From: Ruminococcus sp.
Lineage (GTDB): Bacteria > Bacillota > Clostridia > Oscillospirales > Ruminococcaceae
Length of the DNA: 64,000 nucleotides
NCBI GenBank assembly: GCA_017558505.1
Contig: JAFYUM010000010.1
Span: 1-64,000, forward strand
Direction: 5' to 3'
This document shows positions 56,493-64,000 of this stretch, piece after piece; positions within the stretch are counted from its first letter, which is position 1, and every line of letters starts with the position of its first letter. The position numbers were made by a program, and so were the translations under genes. The notes under the pieces are model-generated. The model ran no database searches and was not told the DNA's origin. It was given only the letters and a program-made list of their open reading frames with translations.

Positions 56493-56803
56493 AAAAGCCT
56501 GAGATTTTAACCTCAGGCTTTCAGTCTGTCGAAAACATTCATTTTCTAAAACGGGGATTCCAAAGGACACTGTCCTTTGGCGGAGTCCAGAAGCAGAGCC
56601 TCTGGCAGGGTATGGGACAGAGTCCCATGCAGAGCAAGGCTCTGCGATGCGTTCAAGCGCTCTGCAAGGGGTGAATTTTACAACAGTCCTGTGGACTGTT
56701 GTAAAAGAGGGGACGCTCTGCAAGAGAGAGCGTCCACTTATCGAATTATTTTGTCTTTTTCGACAATCTCAAACCTGAGATTTTAACCTCAGGCTTTTCA
56801 AAA
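56493..56803. repeat. Hairpin-array element between duplicated terminator-like hairpins
   Basis: CCTGAGATTTTAACCTCAGG occurs twice in the same orientation (about 56498-56517 and 56774-56793). Between them, TGTCGAAAA (56527-56535) faces TTTTCGACA (56757-56765). Inside lie six consecutive perfect hairpins: 56560-56580, 56594-56604, 56612-56628, 56629-56645, 56680-56702 and 56711-56735. No supported ORF. The unit fills most of the 56392-56809 gap. The right-hand hairpin may terminate the small gene at 56810. Confidence 0.8.
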
Positions 56804-56809
56804 TTCGCT

Positions 56810-57097
56810 TTAATTATTATTCCGTTTTTCTTTACAGGTCTTGACGAACCACACAATAACCATTAATGCAATAAATACAGCTATGGCAAATAATACTGCG
56901 GCGGCAAAAATATTTCCGTCCTTTGCATTGTTTATGCCGCATACCGTAATAATTCCAATCAGACCAATGTAAAATCCGAAAAACAAAACCAGTAACAATA
57001 TACGCAAGGGCATAGGCACTTTTTTGCTTGTGCCTGCTTCAAGCGACCCCTCAATTAACAAAGAACCAATGAACTCTGTCAAAAACTCAATAAACAT
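56810..57097 (-). CDS. Small membrane protein, unknown function
   Basis: A 95-residue protein with two hydrophobic helices, about residues 33-55 (ILLLVLFFGFYIGLIGIITV) and 63-85 (FAAAVLFAIAVFIALMVIVW), and a basic tail KTCKEKRNNN. AGGGGGAA precedes the start. It lies behind hpf, separated by a hairpin. No family recognised. Confidence 0.65.
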   Translation of the reverse strand: MFIEFLTEFIGSLLIEGSLEAGTSKKVPMPLRILLLVLFFGFYIGLIGIITVCGINNAKDGNIFAAAVLFAIAVFIALMVIVWFVKTCKEKRNNN

Positions 57098-57129
57098 ATT
57101 AAATTCCCCCTAAATCCCTTTTATAACAT

Positions 57130-57152
57130 AGGGCGGAAACAAGTTCCGCCCT
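57130..57152 (-). terminator. Possible terminator after hpf
   Basis: Perfect 8-bp stem 57130-57137/57145-57152, but the T run on the minus strand is weak. Confidence 0.45.
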
Positions 57153-57160
57153 GTCAAAAT

Positions 57161-57688
57161 TTACTTTACATCAGGCTCCAGAACGGCATAATTTCCGTCT
57201 GTACGCTTGTATACTACATTGATTGCTCCTGTCTTTGCATTGAGGAACATAAAGAATGTGTGGCTGAGAAGATTCATCTGAAGTATTGCCTCCTCAACGT
57301 CCATAGGACGAAGCTCAAACTTCTTCTCTTTGATAACTGTATACTCAGGCACTTCCTCAACAGGCTCTGCAAACGCCTCCTTGAAAGCCGTATCCTTCAG
57401 CTTCTTTTCAAGCTTTGTCTTATTCTTGCGAATCTGTCTGATAATCTTGTCAATAGCATCATCAAGAGCATCGTTCTTATCAACAGCTGTACGTTCTGCA
57501 CGATAAATTACGCTGTTATATTTAACTGTAAGCTCTACAACAATCTGATTCTTTACTTCTGAAAGAACGATCTTTGCGTCTGCTTCATCTCCGAAAAATT
57601 TGCTGAGCTTTGAATCAAGTTTTGCTTCTGCGTATTCGGTAAAGTTCTGTGGAATCTGCATTTTCTTTGCTGTAATAGTTGTTTTCAT
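57161..57688 (-). CDS. hpf: Ribosome hibernation-promoting factor, long form
   Basis: A 175-residue protein that dimerises 70S ribosomes into inactive 100S particles. The N-terminal S30AE domain covers residues 1-100 (YAEAKLDSKLSKFF, VELTVKYNSVIYRAERTAVD, DALDDAIDKIIRQIRK). A variable linker follows, then the C-terminal dimerisation domain from about residue 118 (MDVEEAILQMNLLSHTFFMFLN, as blocks; INVVYKRTDGNYAVLEP). AAGGAGG precedes the start. Confidence 0.96.
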   Translation of the reverse strand: MKTTITAKKMQIPQNFTEYAEAKLDSKLSKFFGDEADAKIVLSEVKNQIVVELTVKYNSVIYRAERTAVDKNDALDDAIDKIIRQIRKNKTKLEKKLKDTAFKEAFAEPVEEVPEYTVIKEKKFELRPMDVEEAILQMNLLSHTFFMFLNAKTGAINVVYKRTDGNYAVLEPDVK

Positions 57689-57771
57689 ATATTGTAATCC
57701 TCCTTAATTTAGTTCCCTGTGATTTAACTTCAGGAAACGCTTATGATATGGAATATTCTTTCCATGGTTAT

Positions 57772-57800
57772 ATTATACCATAAAAAAATCACATTTACAA
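57772..57800 (-). promoter_or_regulatory. Sigma-A promoter for hpf
   Basis: TTGTAA (57795-57800), 17-bp spacer, TATAAT (57772-57777) with extended TGG, leftwards. Confidence 0.75.
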
Positions 57801-57889
57801 TACTATTTTGTTAACTTTGTATATTTTGTATAAACTTTAATGGTGGAGTTGTTCATTATGACATATCAACCATAAAATACAGACAGTAT

Positions 57890-59269
57890 TTATCGTGACA
57901 AGCTGTTCAACATTGTTGTTACGATATTTTCAGCAACAGCAGGTGTGCTGTACTTATTCTCAAGAACTACGCAGAACGCAATGGGAAAATCCTTGTCGTC
58001 CACAAAACCAACAAGAAGTGCATTTTCCTCCGCTCCGTTTTTCACCTGTGCAGTACCGCTTTTTATAGCCACTTTGTAGCCCGGAATTGAATACTGATAG
58101 TGATTTGCTCCATTTGTAAGAAGTATCTGCTTTACAGATGCGGCTGTTTCACTGCTGAAAAGCTGCTCGCTGTATTCAGTATGTGCAGTTTCAGTGACAT
58201 TTCCCTCAACATCAGTTACTTTTTCAATGAGATGGGGCATTGTCATTTTTCCTGTGCCGTTTGCAATAGCACTCTGCCACATCATAAGCTGAATTGGGCT
58301 CGCAAGAGTTTCGCCCTGTCCGATACAGCCCCACTGTGTTGAGAAATCCGATGTATCTGTAAGCGTTGTAGACGCTTTAAAGCACTGTATACCGTCAATG
58401 TCAATATACTCCTGCTCCGTTTCTTCATCTTCCTCATCTTTGCTGTTGCTTACGTCATAGCCAAGACGAGTATAAACCTCTGTTATGCTTTCAAGGGGCA
58501 TATCTCCGTCCTCAATAAGCTGTGCAAAGAATGGATTACAGCTATTTTCCACCGCCTGCTGTATATTCTGTGTACCGTGTCCCCAGCTGTTGTGACAGTC
58601 GATTTTTCCGCCTGTGCCATTCATGAAATATCCGCCGCAGCTGTAGCTTTTGGCAAAAAGCCCCTCCTGCCCCAGAATTTCCATAGCTGTTATAACTGTG
58701 GATACTTTCTGCGTAGAACCGGGAACTGTGCCGTACATAGCCTTTGGCATTAGTGTTCCCGATTTCATATTTTCTATGCCTGCATAGCCGTTGCGTATGT
58801 CGATATTCGGCAGACTTGTGCAGACAAGAAGCTCGCCTGTTTTGTAGTTATAGGCGGCAATACAGCCGTCAGCACCCTGAAATGCGTTATATGCCGCACG
58901 GTTTGCCGTATGGTCAAGGGTTGTATATATAGCCGCCTTGCCGTCCTTGCTGTTAATGCCGCTGTTGAAGCTGTAATTGCTCAATTTGTCGATATTCTGT
59001 GCCACAAGGGTATTTTCCATTTGTCCCTTATCGTCACCGATAAGATTTCCGACATCAATAAGATAATTTGCGGGTTTATCAATCTTATTTGTACCGTCAA
59101 AAAGCACATCATCGTACCTGTCGTATACCCTGCCCAGACGGTAATTATCCGAATGTGTTATATAAAAAGGAGCGTCTTTGTATATCCTTGCTGTAAGAAC
59201 TCCGAGTCCCACGAGAAAGCCAAGGAGAAACAGAGTCATTACAAGCTGGCATCGTTTTATACTTTTCAT
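57890..59269 (-). CDS. Class B penicillin-binding protein (PbpA-like transpeptidase)
   Basis: A 459-residue protein with one N-terminal membrane helix and an extracytoplasmic transpeptidase domain. The active-site motifs are Ser-x-x-Lys in PGSTQKVS near residue 185, Ser-x-Asn in ENSCNPFF near residue 243, and KSGTAQ near residue 407 (KTG variant). It is short for class B, with a reduced N-terminal module. It cross-links peptidoglycan together with the FtsW/RodA-type glycosyltransferase encoded just upstream; the genes overlap by ATGA. It could serve elongation, division or sporulation. Confidence 0.93.
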   Translation of the reverse strand: MKSIKRCQLVMTLFLLGFLVGLGVLTARIYKDAPFYITHSDNYRLGRVYDRYDDVLFDGTNKIDKPANYLIDVGNLIGDDKGQMENTLVAQNIDKLSNYSFNSGINSKDGKAAIYTTLDHTANRAAYNAFQGADGCIAAYNYKTGELLVCTSLPNIDIRNGYAGIENMKSGTLMPKAMYGTVPGSTQKVSTVITAMEILGQEGLFAKSYSCGGYFMNGTGGKIDCHNSWGHGTQNIQQAVENSCNPFFAQLIEDGDMPLESITEVYTRLGYDVSNSKDEEDEETEQEYIDIDGIQCFKASTTLTDTSDFSTQWGCIGQGETLASPIQLMMWQSAIANGTGKMTMPHLIEKVTDVEGNVTETAHTEYSEQLFSSETAASVKQILLTNGANHYQYSIPGYKVAIKSGTAQVKNGAEENALLVGFVDDKDFPIAFCVVLENKYSTPAVAENIVTTMLNSLSR

Positions 59270-60546
59270 ACCTTTCTCCTTTTCTTCTTGTTATTTTTCT
59301 TTTTCGAGGGATTTGCAAACACAGGTGACTGTGCCGCAACTATCATGCCTATCATAAGTCCGCTTACAACCATGGAACTGCCGCCTGCGGATATAAATGG
59401 CAGGGTTACACCTGTAAAGGGAATCATATTGCATGAGCCGAAAATATTCAACGCCATTTGCATTGTAAATGCAGCACATACCCCTGCACACATTGTTCCG
59501 TGATAGTATGAACGAGGCGGATTTACAAGGGGCATAGCCACAATAAGCAGCAGCATGAATACTGTCATAATCGCAAAGAGAAGTCCCCATTCTTCGCTGA
59601 TTGTAGCAAATACTATATCGCTTTCATAGGCGAAAACTTCGTGGAGGAAGCCGTTTCCTGCACCCTTTCCAAACCAGCCGCCCTCTGCTATAGCTATGAG
59701 TGCCTTTGTCTGCTGATAGCCGTCCTCGTTGGGATTGCTCCATATATCGGCAAAAAGTCGTGCCTTAACATAAGCAGGGGCAAGGATTATGCCTATAATT
59801 GCCGCAACTGCCACAACAGAACCTGCTATAATAATAGTTTTCCTTGAAAATTTCGCCTTGGGATAGCAAATTCTCATAAAGAAGCATGAGGCATATATCG
59901 CCGCAAAGGTGGGGATACTACCCAAATCGCGGCACCACCACTGGAAAAGTATAACTACAGCGGTTATGCCAAATACAATAAGATTATCATACACCACGTT
60001 AAATTCCATAACCTTATGCCTGTTCTGCTGTTCCGCAATTGACGTAGCACAGGCAAGAACAAGCAATGGCTTGATAAACTCCGAGGGCTGGATTGACATA
60101 AAACCGAAGTCAATCCACATACTTCTGTCACCCGTAAAGAGGAATATCACAACTAAAAGTATGCCGATACCTGCCCACAAAAACTTCTTTTTCGTCTGTA
60201 TCCAGCGATGATTGCGGCATAAAATATATCCGATACGGCAAGATACAAGGGCGGCTATAATCGTTATAAAATGCTTGGTTTCAAAATGGACTCCGCCGAA
60301 GCAGGACTGAAAAATCATACTCATGTTAAGTATGAGCAGCAGCATAAAATCAACTGCATATGTCCTCTGCTTAAAAAACGGCATAATGACAAAATATACA
60401 GCGTCAAGCAGTACAACAGCTGCACTCAATGTAATAACATCATTGACGCTGGCATAATTTCCGTTGTTATATACACTCATAAGCATTGAACCATGAACTG
60501 CCACAACGAAAATACACGACAGCAGATATGAAAGGACTCCGCTCAT
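59266..60546 (-). CDS. FtsW/RodA/SpoVE family peptidoglycan glycosyltransferase
   Basis: A 426-residue SEDS protein with about ten to twelve membrane helices. Family motifs: FGFMSIQPSEFIKPLLVLA, WWCRDLGSIPTF (with the key Asp of SEDS polymerases), GYQQTKALIAIAEGGWFGKGAG as two blocks, and MIPFTGVTLPFISAGGSSM. The C-terminus is very basic (KKKNNKKKRRKV). It polymerises glycan strands from lipid II with its cognate PBP, which follows and overlaps it. Upstream it overlaps an FHA gene by ATGA. Confidence 0.95.
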   Translation of the reverse strand: MSGVLSYLLSCIFVVAVHGSMLMSVYNNGNYASVNDVITLSAAVVLLDAVYFVIMPFFKQRTYAVDFMLLLILNMSMIFQSCFGGVHFETKHFITIIAALVSCRIGYILCRNHRWIQTKKKFLWAGIGILLVVIFLFTGDRSMWIDFGFMSIQPSEFIKPLLVLACATSIAEQQNRHKVMEFNVVYDNLIVFGITAVVILFQWWCRDLGSIPTFAAIYASCFFMRICYPKAKFSRKTIIIAGSVVAVAAIIGIILAPAYVKARLFADIWSNPNEDGYQQTKALIAIAEGGWFGKGAGNGFLHEVFAYESDIVFATISEEWGLLFAIMTVFMLLLIVAMPLVNPPRSYYHGTMCAGVCAAFTMQMALNIFGSCNMIPFTGVTLPFISAGGSSMVVSGLMIGMIVAAQSPVFANPSKKKNNKKKRRKV

Positions 60547-60941
60547 TTCTGAACCCTCCTTTTTCTGAAAATAAGGTTACGGTTTCCGAGAGTAATTACA
60601 TCCCCCTCGTAAATGCGTACATGACGGACAGGCTCGCCGTTTACAAATAACCCCGATTTAGAGCCTATATCAGTTATCATCCATTTACCGTCCGTGACAT
60701 TCAGCATTGCATGATATCTCGATACAGACATATCCTGTAAACGTATATCTGCCGAAGCGTGTCTGCCTATAAGTATTTCATCACATTCGAGATGATACAC
60801 ATGATTTTCGTCAGCAAGCTCCATATCATTGGCGAGCTTACTCCACACCTTTTTTCCTGAACGCTTTTCCATGTATGATGTAAAAATAAGAACTATGGCA
60901 CATATATCAAGCAATGCAGCAGTATATAGTGTTACTTCCAT
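60543..60941 (-). CDS. Membrane-anchored FHA domain protein
   Basis: A 132-residue protein: one N-terminal helix (residues 3-23), a basic linker, then an FHA domain with ILIGRHASADIRL, MSVSRYHAML and SKSGLFVNGEPV, the residues that bind phosphothreonine. FHA-SEDS-PBP gene order is seen in Actinobacteria and Clostridia, where FHA proteins link Ser/Thr kinase signalling to wall synthesis; no kinase gene is in this window. The start at 60941 follows AAAGGGG by 8 bases; an ATG at 60959 precedes that site. Confidence 0.92.
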   Translation of the reverse strand: MEVTLYTAALLDICAIVLIFTSYMEKRSGKKVWSKLANDMELADENHVYHLECDEILIGRHASADIRLQDMSVSRYHAMLNVTDGKWMITDIGSKSGLFVNGEPVRHVRIYEGDVITLGNRNLIFRKRRVQK

Positions 60942-60972
60942 AATTATAACCCCTTTCATAATTGTTTCGTAT

Positions 60973-61001
60973 ATTATACCACATATTTATGTCAATTTCA
61001 A
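60973..61001 (-). promoter_or_regulatory. Sigma-A promoter of the FHA-SEDS-PBP operon
   Basis: TTGAAA (60996-61001), 17-bp spacer, TATAAT (60973-60978) with extended TGG. A TTGACA in the spacer is too close to serve. Confidence 0.72.
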
Positions 61002-61045
61002 GTAATGTACTTTTTTTGTAATTATTTTTAATATATCTGATACTA

Positions 61046-61074
61046 TTGCATTTTTCTGCATTATATGGTATAAT
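61046..61074 (+). promoter_or_regulatory. Sigma-A promoter for fhs
   Basis: TTGCAT 61046-61051, 17-bp spacer, TATAAT 61069-61074 with extended TGG; divergent from the FHA promoter. Confidence 0.77.
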
Positions 61075-61126
61075 AATTTTTGTGGATATTTTCCATATCA
61101 ATTAATTTACAATCGGAGGTATTACC

Positions 61127-62806
61127 ATGCTTACTGATATAGAAATCGCTCAGGGAGCGAAAATGAAAAAAATAACAGAAATCGCTTCTTCTCTCGGTAT
61201 TTCCGAGGACTGCCTTGAACCCTACGGTCACTATAAGGCAAAGCTTTCCGAAACTCTTTACTCACAGACTGCTTTCCGCAAGGACGGTAATCTTATACTT
61301 GTAACCGCTATAAATCCCACACCCGCCGGTGAAGGTAAGACTACTGTAAGTGTTGGTCTTGCTGAAGCTATGGGTAAAATCGGCAAAAATGCCGTTCTCG
61401 CTCTCCGTGAGCCCTCACTGGGCCCTGTTTTCGGTATAAAGGGAGGTGCAGCAGGCGGCGGATATGCACAGGTTGTTCCCATGGAGGATATCAACCTCCA
61501 CTTCACAGGCGATATGCACGCTATTACATCTGCAAACAACCTCCTCTGTGCTATGCTTGATAACCATATCCAGCAGGGAAATGAACTCCGCATCGACCAG
61601 CGTCGAGTACTTTTTAAGCGTTGTCTTGATATGAATGACCGTGCACTCCGTAATACTGTGATAGGTCTTGGCGGAAAGCTGAACGGAGTTCCCCGTGAGG
61701 ACGGTTTCCAGATTACCGTTGCATCAGAGGTTATGGCTATACTCTGTCTTGCTACCGATTTAGCAGATCTTAAAAAGCGTCTTGGCAATATCCTTGTTGC
61801 ATATGACCTTGACGGCAAGCCCGTATTCGCTGAACAGCTCGGCTGTACAGGTGCTATGACAGCTCTTTTAAAGGATGCTCTCAAGCCCAATCTCGTACAG
61901 ACACTTGAAAATAATCCTGCATTTATCCACGGCGGCCCATTTGCAAACATCGCTCACGGCTGCAACTCTGTACGTGCTACAAAGCTTGCCCTTAAGCTTG
62001 GCGATTACTGCATTACAGAGGCAGGCTTCGGCTCTGACCTTGGTGCTGAAAAATTCTTCGATATCAAGTGCCGCTATGCAGGTCTTAAACCCTCCTGTGT
62101 TGTACTCGTTGCTACTATCCGTGCACTGAAATACAACGGCGGAGTTCCGAAAACTGATCTTGTAAAGGAAAATATGTGGGCACTTGAAAAGGGTATTGTA
62201 AACTTACAGACACACATCGAAAATATGCACAAGTTCCATGTTCCCGTTGTTGTGGCTATCAACAGATTCCACACTGATACAGACGCAGAGGTTGAGTTTG
62301 TACGCAATTTCTGTGCTGATATGGGCGTTGAAGTGTCTATGTGCGAAGTATTCGCCAAGGGCGGCGAAGGCGGCATTGACCTCGCTACAAAGGTATGTGA
62401 AACAATTGCTCTCACAGAAAATGACAGCGACGGCTTCCGTCCCCTGTACCCCGCAGAGCTTCCCATTAAGGAGAAAATTGAAATCCTTGCAAAGGAAATT
62501 TACCGTGCAGACGGTGTAAACTTCACTTCACAGGCTGAAAAGGCTATCAAGGAAATTGAGGGTATCGGCTTCCGCAACCTCCCTGTCTGCGTTGCAAAGA
62601 CACAGTATTCCCTCTCCGACGATCCCGCTATGCTAGGCAAGCCGAAGAATTTCAGAATTACCGTACGTGACGCAAAGCTTTCCGCAGGTGCAGGCTTTGT
62701 AGTTCTCTACACAGGCGATATTCTCACTATGCCTGGTCTCCCGAAGAAGCCCTCGGCTCTCAATATCGACTGCGATAACAACGGTAATATTTCGGGACTT
62801 TTCTGA
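61127..62806 (+). CDS. fhs: Formate--tetrahydrofolate ligase
   Basis: A 559-residue enzyme of one-carbon metabolism that makes 10-formyl-tetrahydrofolate from formate with ATP. Motifs: [19 protein letters not shown] (P-loop), [22 protein letters not shown] (as two blocks), [14 protein letters not shown], and the C-terminal [16 protein letters not shown]. Length is normal for the family. GGAGGT precedes the start. Codon choice is rich in CTC and CGT, suggesting good expression. It heads a cluster with tsaE 1 base after its stop. Confidence 0.98.
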   Translation: MLTDIEIAQGAKMKKITEIASSLGISEDCLEPYGHYKAKLSETLYSQTAFRKDGNLILVTAINPTPAGEGKTTVSVGLAEAMGKIGKNAVLALREPSLGPVFGIKGGAAGGGYAQVVPMEDINLHFTGDMHAITSANNLLCAMLDNHIQQGNELRIDQRRVLFKRCLDMNDRALRNTVIGLGGKLNGVPREDGFQITVASEVMAILCLATDLADLKKRLGNILVAYDLDGKPVFAEQLGCTGAMTALLKDALKPNLVQTLENNPAFIHGGPFANIAHGCNSVRATKLALKLGDYCITEAGFGSDLGAEKFFDIKCRYAGLKPSCVVLVATIRALKYNGGVPKTDLVKENMWALEKGIVNLQTHIENMHKFHVPVVVAINRFHTDTDAEVEFVRNFCADMGVEVSMCEVFAKGGEGGIDLATKVCETIALTENDSDGFRPLYPAELPIKEKIEILAKEIYRADGVNFTSQAEKAIKEIEGIGFRNLPVCVAKTQYSLSDDPAMLGKPKNFRITVRDAKLSAGAGFVVLYTGDILTMPGLPKKPSALNIDCDNNGNISGLF

Positions 62807-62807
62807 T

Positions 62808-63254
62808 ATGACAAGAACAATTATTACAAATTCCCCCGAGGAAACAATTGAAGCTGCTGCCGAGATCGGCGGACTTCTGAAAAAAGGCGATATTATCACA
62901 TACAAGGGCGATTTAGGCGCAGGCAAAACCACATTCACACGTGGCCTTGCCCTTGGTCTTGGTCTGGGGGATATAGTTACCTCCCCTACCTTTGCCCTTG
63001 TAAACGAGTACATCGGAGAAGATATCAACCTTTACCATTTTGATATGTACCGCATCACAAGCGAATGGGATCTTGAGTCCTGCGGCTTTTATGATTATGA
63101 TTTCAGCAATAATGTAGCCGCCGTTGAATGGTCTGAAAATATCGAAAAATATCTTTCGGGTAAGATTATAAATATTACTATAAATGCTCTTGACGAGCAT
63201 AAACGTGAAATCACTTTAGAGGGAGATGAACGCTTTGCTTCTGCTTGGAATTGA
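62808..63254 (+). CDS. tsaE: tRNA threonylcarbamoyladenosine biosynthesis ATPase TsaE
   Basis: A 148-residue cytosolic P-loop protein with SPEETIEAAAEIG, Walker A GDLGAGKTTFTRGLA near residue 35, SPTFALVNEY, and YHFDMYRI with the conserved Asp. With TsaB and TsaD it completes the t6A modification at position 37 of ANN-decoding tRNAs. It starts immediately after fhs and overlaps tsaB by about 29 bases. Confidence 0.96.
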   Translation: MTRTIITNSPEETIEAAAEIGGLLKKGDIITYKGDLGAGKTTFTRGLALGLGLGDIVTSPTFALVNEYIGEDINLYHFDMYRITSEWDLESCGFYDYDFSNNVAAVEWSENIEKYLSGKIINITINALDEHKREITLEGDERFASAWN

Positions 63255-63927
63255 TACTTCGGGTAAAGTTGCTTCCGCTGCCCTTTTTGATATCGACAAC
63301 GAGGTTATTATTGCTGAAACCTCGCTGTATACGCAGAAAACCCACTCGCAGATTATTATGCCCATGGTGAAAGGCATTATTGAACAGGCAGGCAAATCCG
63401 TAAAGGATATAAGCCATATTGCCGTTGCAAAGGGCCCGGGAAGTTATACGGGACTGCGTATAGGTATTGCAGGTGTAAAAGCTATGGGCTTTGCTCTGGA
63501 TTGTAAATGCTGTGGTGTTTCCACCCTGAAAGCACTTGCCTGCAATAATATCGCCTACAAGGGTGTTATATGCTCTGTGATGAAAGCAAGGGCAGATCTG
63601 GTATATGCCGCTGTTTACAGAAGCGACTGCTACGCTCTTGAAACCGTAATGGAGGAGCAACTGTTAAGCTGTGATGAACTGGCAGAATTTCTGGCACTGA
63701 ATGGAACAGAAGTTATGTTATGCGGCGACGGTGCGGCAGAATTTTTCACAACCTACCGCTCACCAATGTTCATTATCGCCCCACCACAGGGACGTTTACA
63801 ATCAGCCTGCGGAGTCTGTCTTGGTGCTATGTCGGAGAATTTTGTTCTTCCCGATGAACTGGAGGCTTCATATCTGCAAAAGGTACAGGCTGAAAAAATT
63901 CTTGAAAAAAAGGAGAATGAAAAATGA
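63226..63927 (+). CDS. tsaB: tRNA threonylcarbamoyladenosine biosynthesis protein TsaB
   Basis: A 233-residue ASKHA-fold protein: LLGIDTSGKVASAAL at the N-terminus, HSQIIMPMV, AKGPGSYTGLRIGIA near residue 70 and KALGFAL-like KAMGFALD. It scaffolds TsaD for t6A synthesis. The annotated ATG at 63226 lies inside tsaE, very close to GAGGGAG; a TTG at 63235 is a possible alternative. Its stop overlaps the rpiB start (ATGA). Confidence 0.94.
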   Translation: MNALLLLGIDTSGKVASAALFDIDNEVIIAETSLYTQKTHSQIIMPMVKGIIEQAGKSVKDISHIAVAKGPGSYTGLRIGIAGVKAMGFALDCKCCGVSTLKALACNNIAYKGVICSVMKARADLVYAAVYRSDCYALETVMEEQLLSCDELAEFLALNGTEVMLCGDGAAEFFTTYRSPMFIIAPPQGRLQSACGVCLGAMSENFVLPDELEASYLQKVQAEKILEKKENEK

Positions 63928-64000
63928 TAGCTATCGGATGCGACCACGCAGCTGTTGAAATGAAAAAGGAAATTATCAAGGCACTTTCTGAAAAGGGCTT
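63924..64000 (+). CDS. rpiB: Ribose-5-phosphate isomerase B, 3' truncated by window
   Basis: Only the first 25 codons are present. They read MIAIGCDHAAVEMKKE..., matching the RpiB/LacAB opening with the catalytic Asp-His (usually GxDHAG; here GCDHAA). AGGAG at 63911 precedes the ATG, which overlaps the tsaB stop. It should interconvert ribose-5-phosphate and ribulose-5-phosphate. Confidence 0.8.
   Translation, partial: MIAIGCDHAAVEMKKEIIKALSEKG

Noticed and set aside
61258..61950. 230-codon ORF antisense to fhs
   Set aside because: Shadow of the strongly biased fhs codons; low-complexity Ser/Arg composition.

Overview
The window reads as a chromosomal segment of a low-GC Gram-positive anaerobe, most likely a cellulosome-forming Ruminococcus or close relative. 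The reasons seen in the sequence are three secreted proteins with C-terminal dockerin modules (a GH5 cellulase, a GH18 protein and a four-repeat NPCBM-like protein), a CotH-type protein, strong AGGAGG-type ribosome binding sites, and many sigma-A promoters with a 17-bp spacer. The species cannot be settled from the sequence alone.

Layout. 1-15.2 kb: CotH-like protein (5' truncated), two sodium-coupled amino-acid symporters, dockerin GH5, an alpha/beta hydrolase behind tRNA-Ser(CGA), smpB, a DUF1292 protein, dockerin GH18, a CPBP protease, a CorC/CNNM protein, and cysK directly downstream of a large dockerin protein. 15.3-22.5 kb: clostripain-like protease, glnA, a SulP transporter, fba and a small protein. 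22.5-28.5 kb is the accessory part: tRNA-Ala(GGC), two SUKH (Smi1/Knr4) genes between imperfect direct repeats, a phosphoesterase, an inverted-repeat element, a degenerate tRNA-Ala-like unit with its own promoter and terminator, a leaderless zinc phospholipase C-like protein, a 161-bp foldback element, a candidate structured RNA on the minus strand, and a cytosolic leucine-rich-repeat protein.

28.5-48.3 kb is mostly housekeeping on the minus strand: a CaCA exchanger; on the plus strand an ArsB/NhaD-type permease with a structured leader plus a cytidylate-kinase-like gene; clpC; a Cys-rich microprotein; tig-clpP-clpX; an operon rplS-lepB-lepB-rbgA-rnhB-yraN-thrC-phosphoesterase with a multi-hairpin rplS leader; an operon DUF896-cdd-radical SAM-DUF2344; and a lipoprotein whose C-terminus resembles a cohesin. 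48.5-64 kb: HD protein-metY, a 280-bp foldback element, a divergent topoisomerase IV pair (parE-parC), a MATE exporter, an array of six hairpins, hpf, an FHA-FtsW/RodA-PBP operon, and fhs-tsaE-tsaB-rpiB, the last cut by the window edge.

How the genes fit together: the dockerin proteins and perhaps the lipoprotein belong to extracellular polysaccharide breakdown. The SulP transporter, cysK and metY suggest sulfur-amino-acid synthesis, and glnA with the symporters handles nitrogen. The clp genes, trigger factor, smpB and hpf form a protein quality-control and ribosome-rescue set. The most unusual material lies between 22.7 and 26.8 kb, plus the structured leader at 29.8 kb and the foldback elements at 50.4 and 56.5 kb. 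No CRISPR array, integrase or transposase gene was seen.
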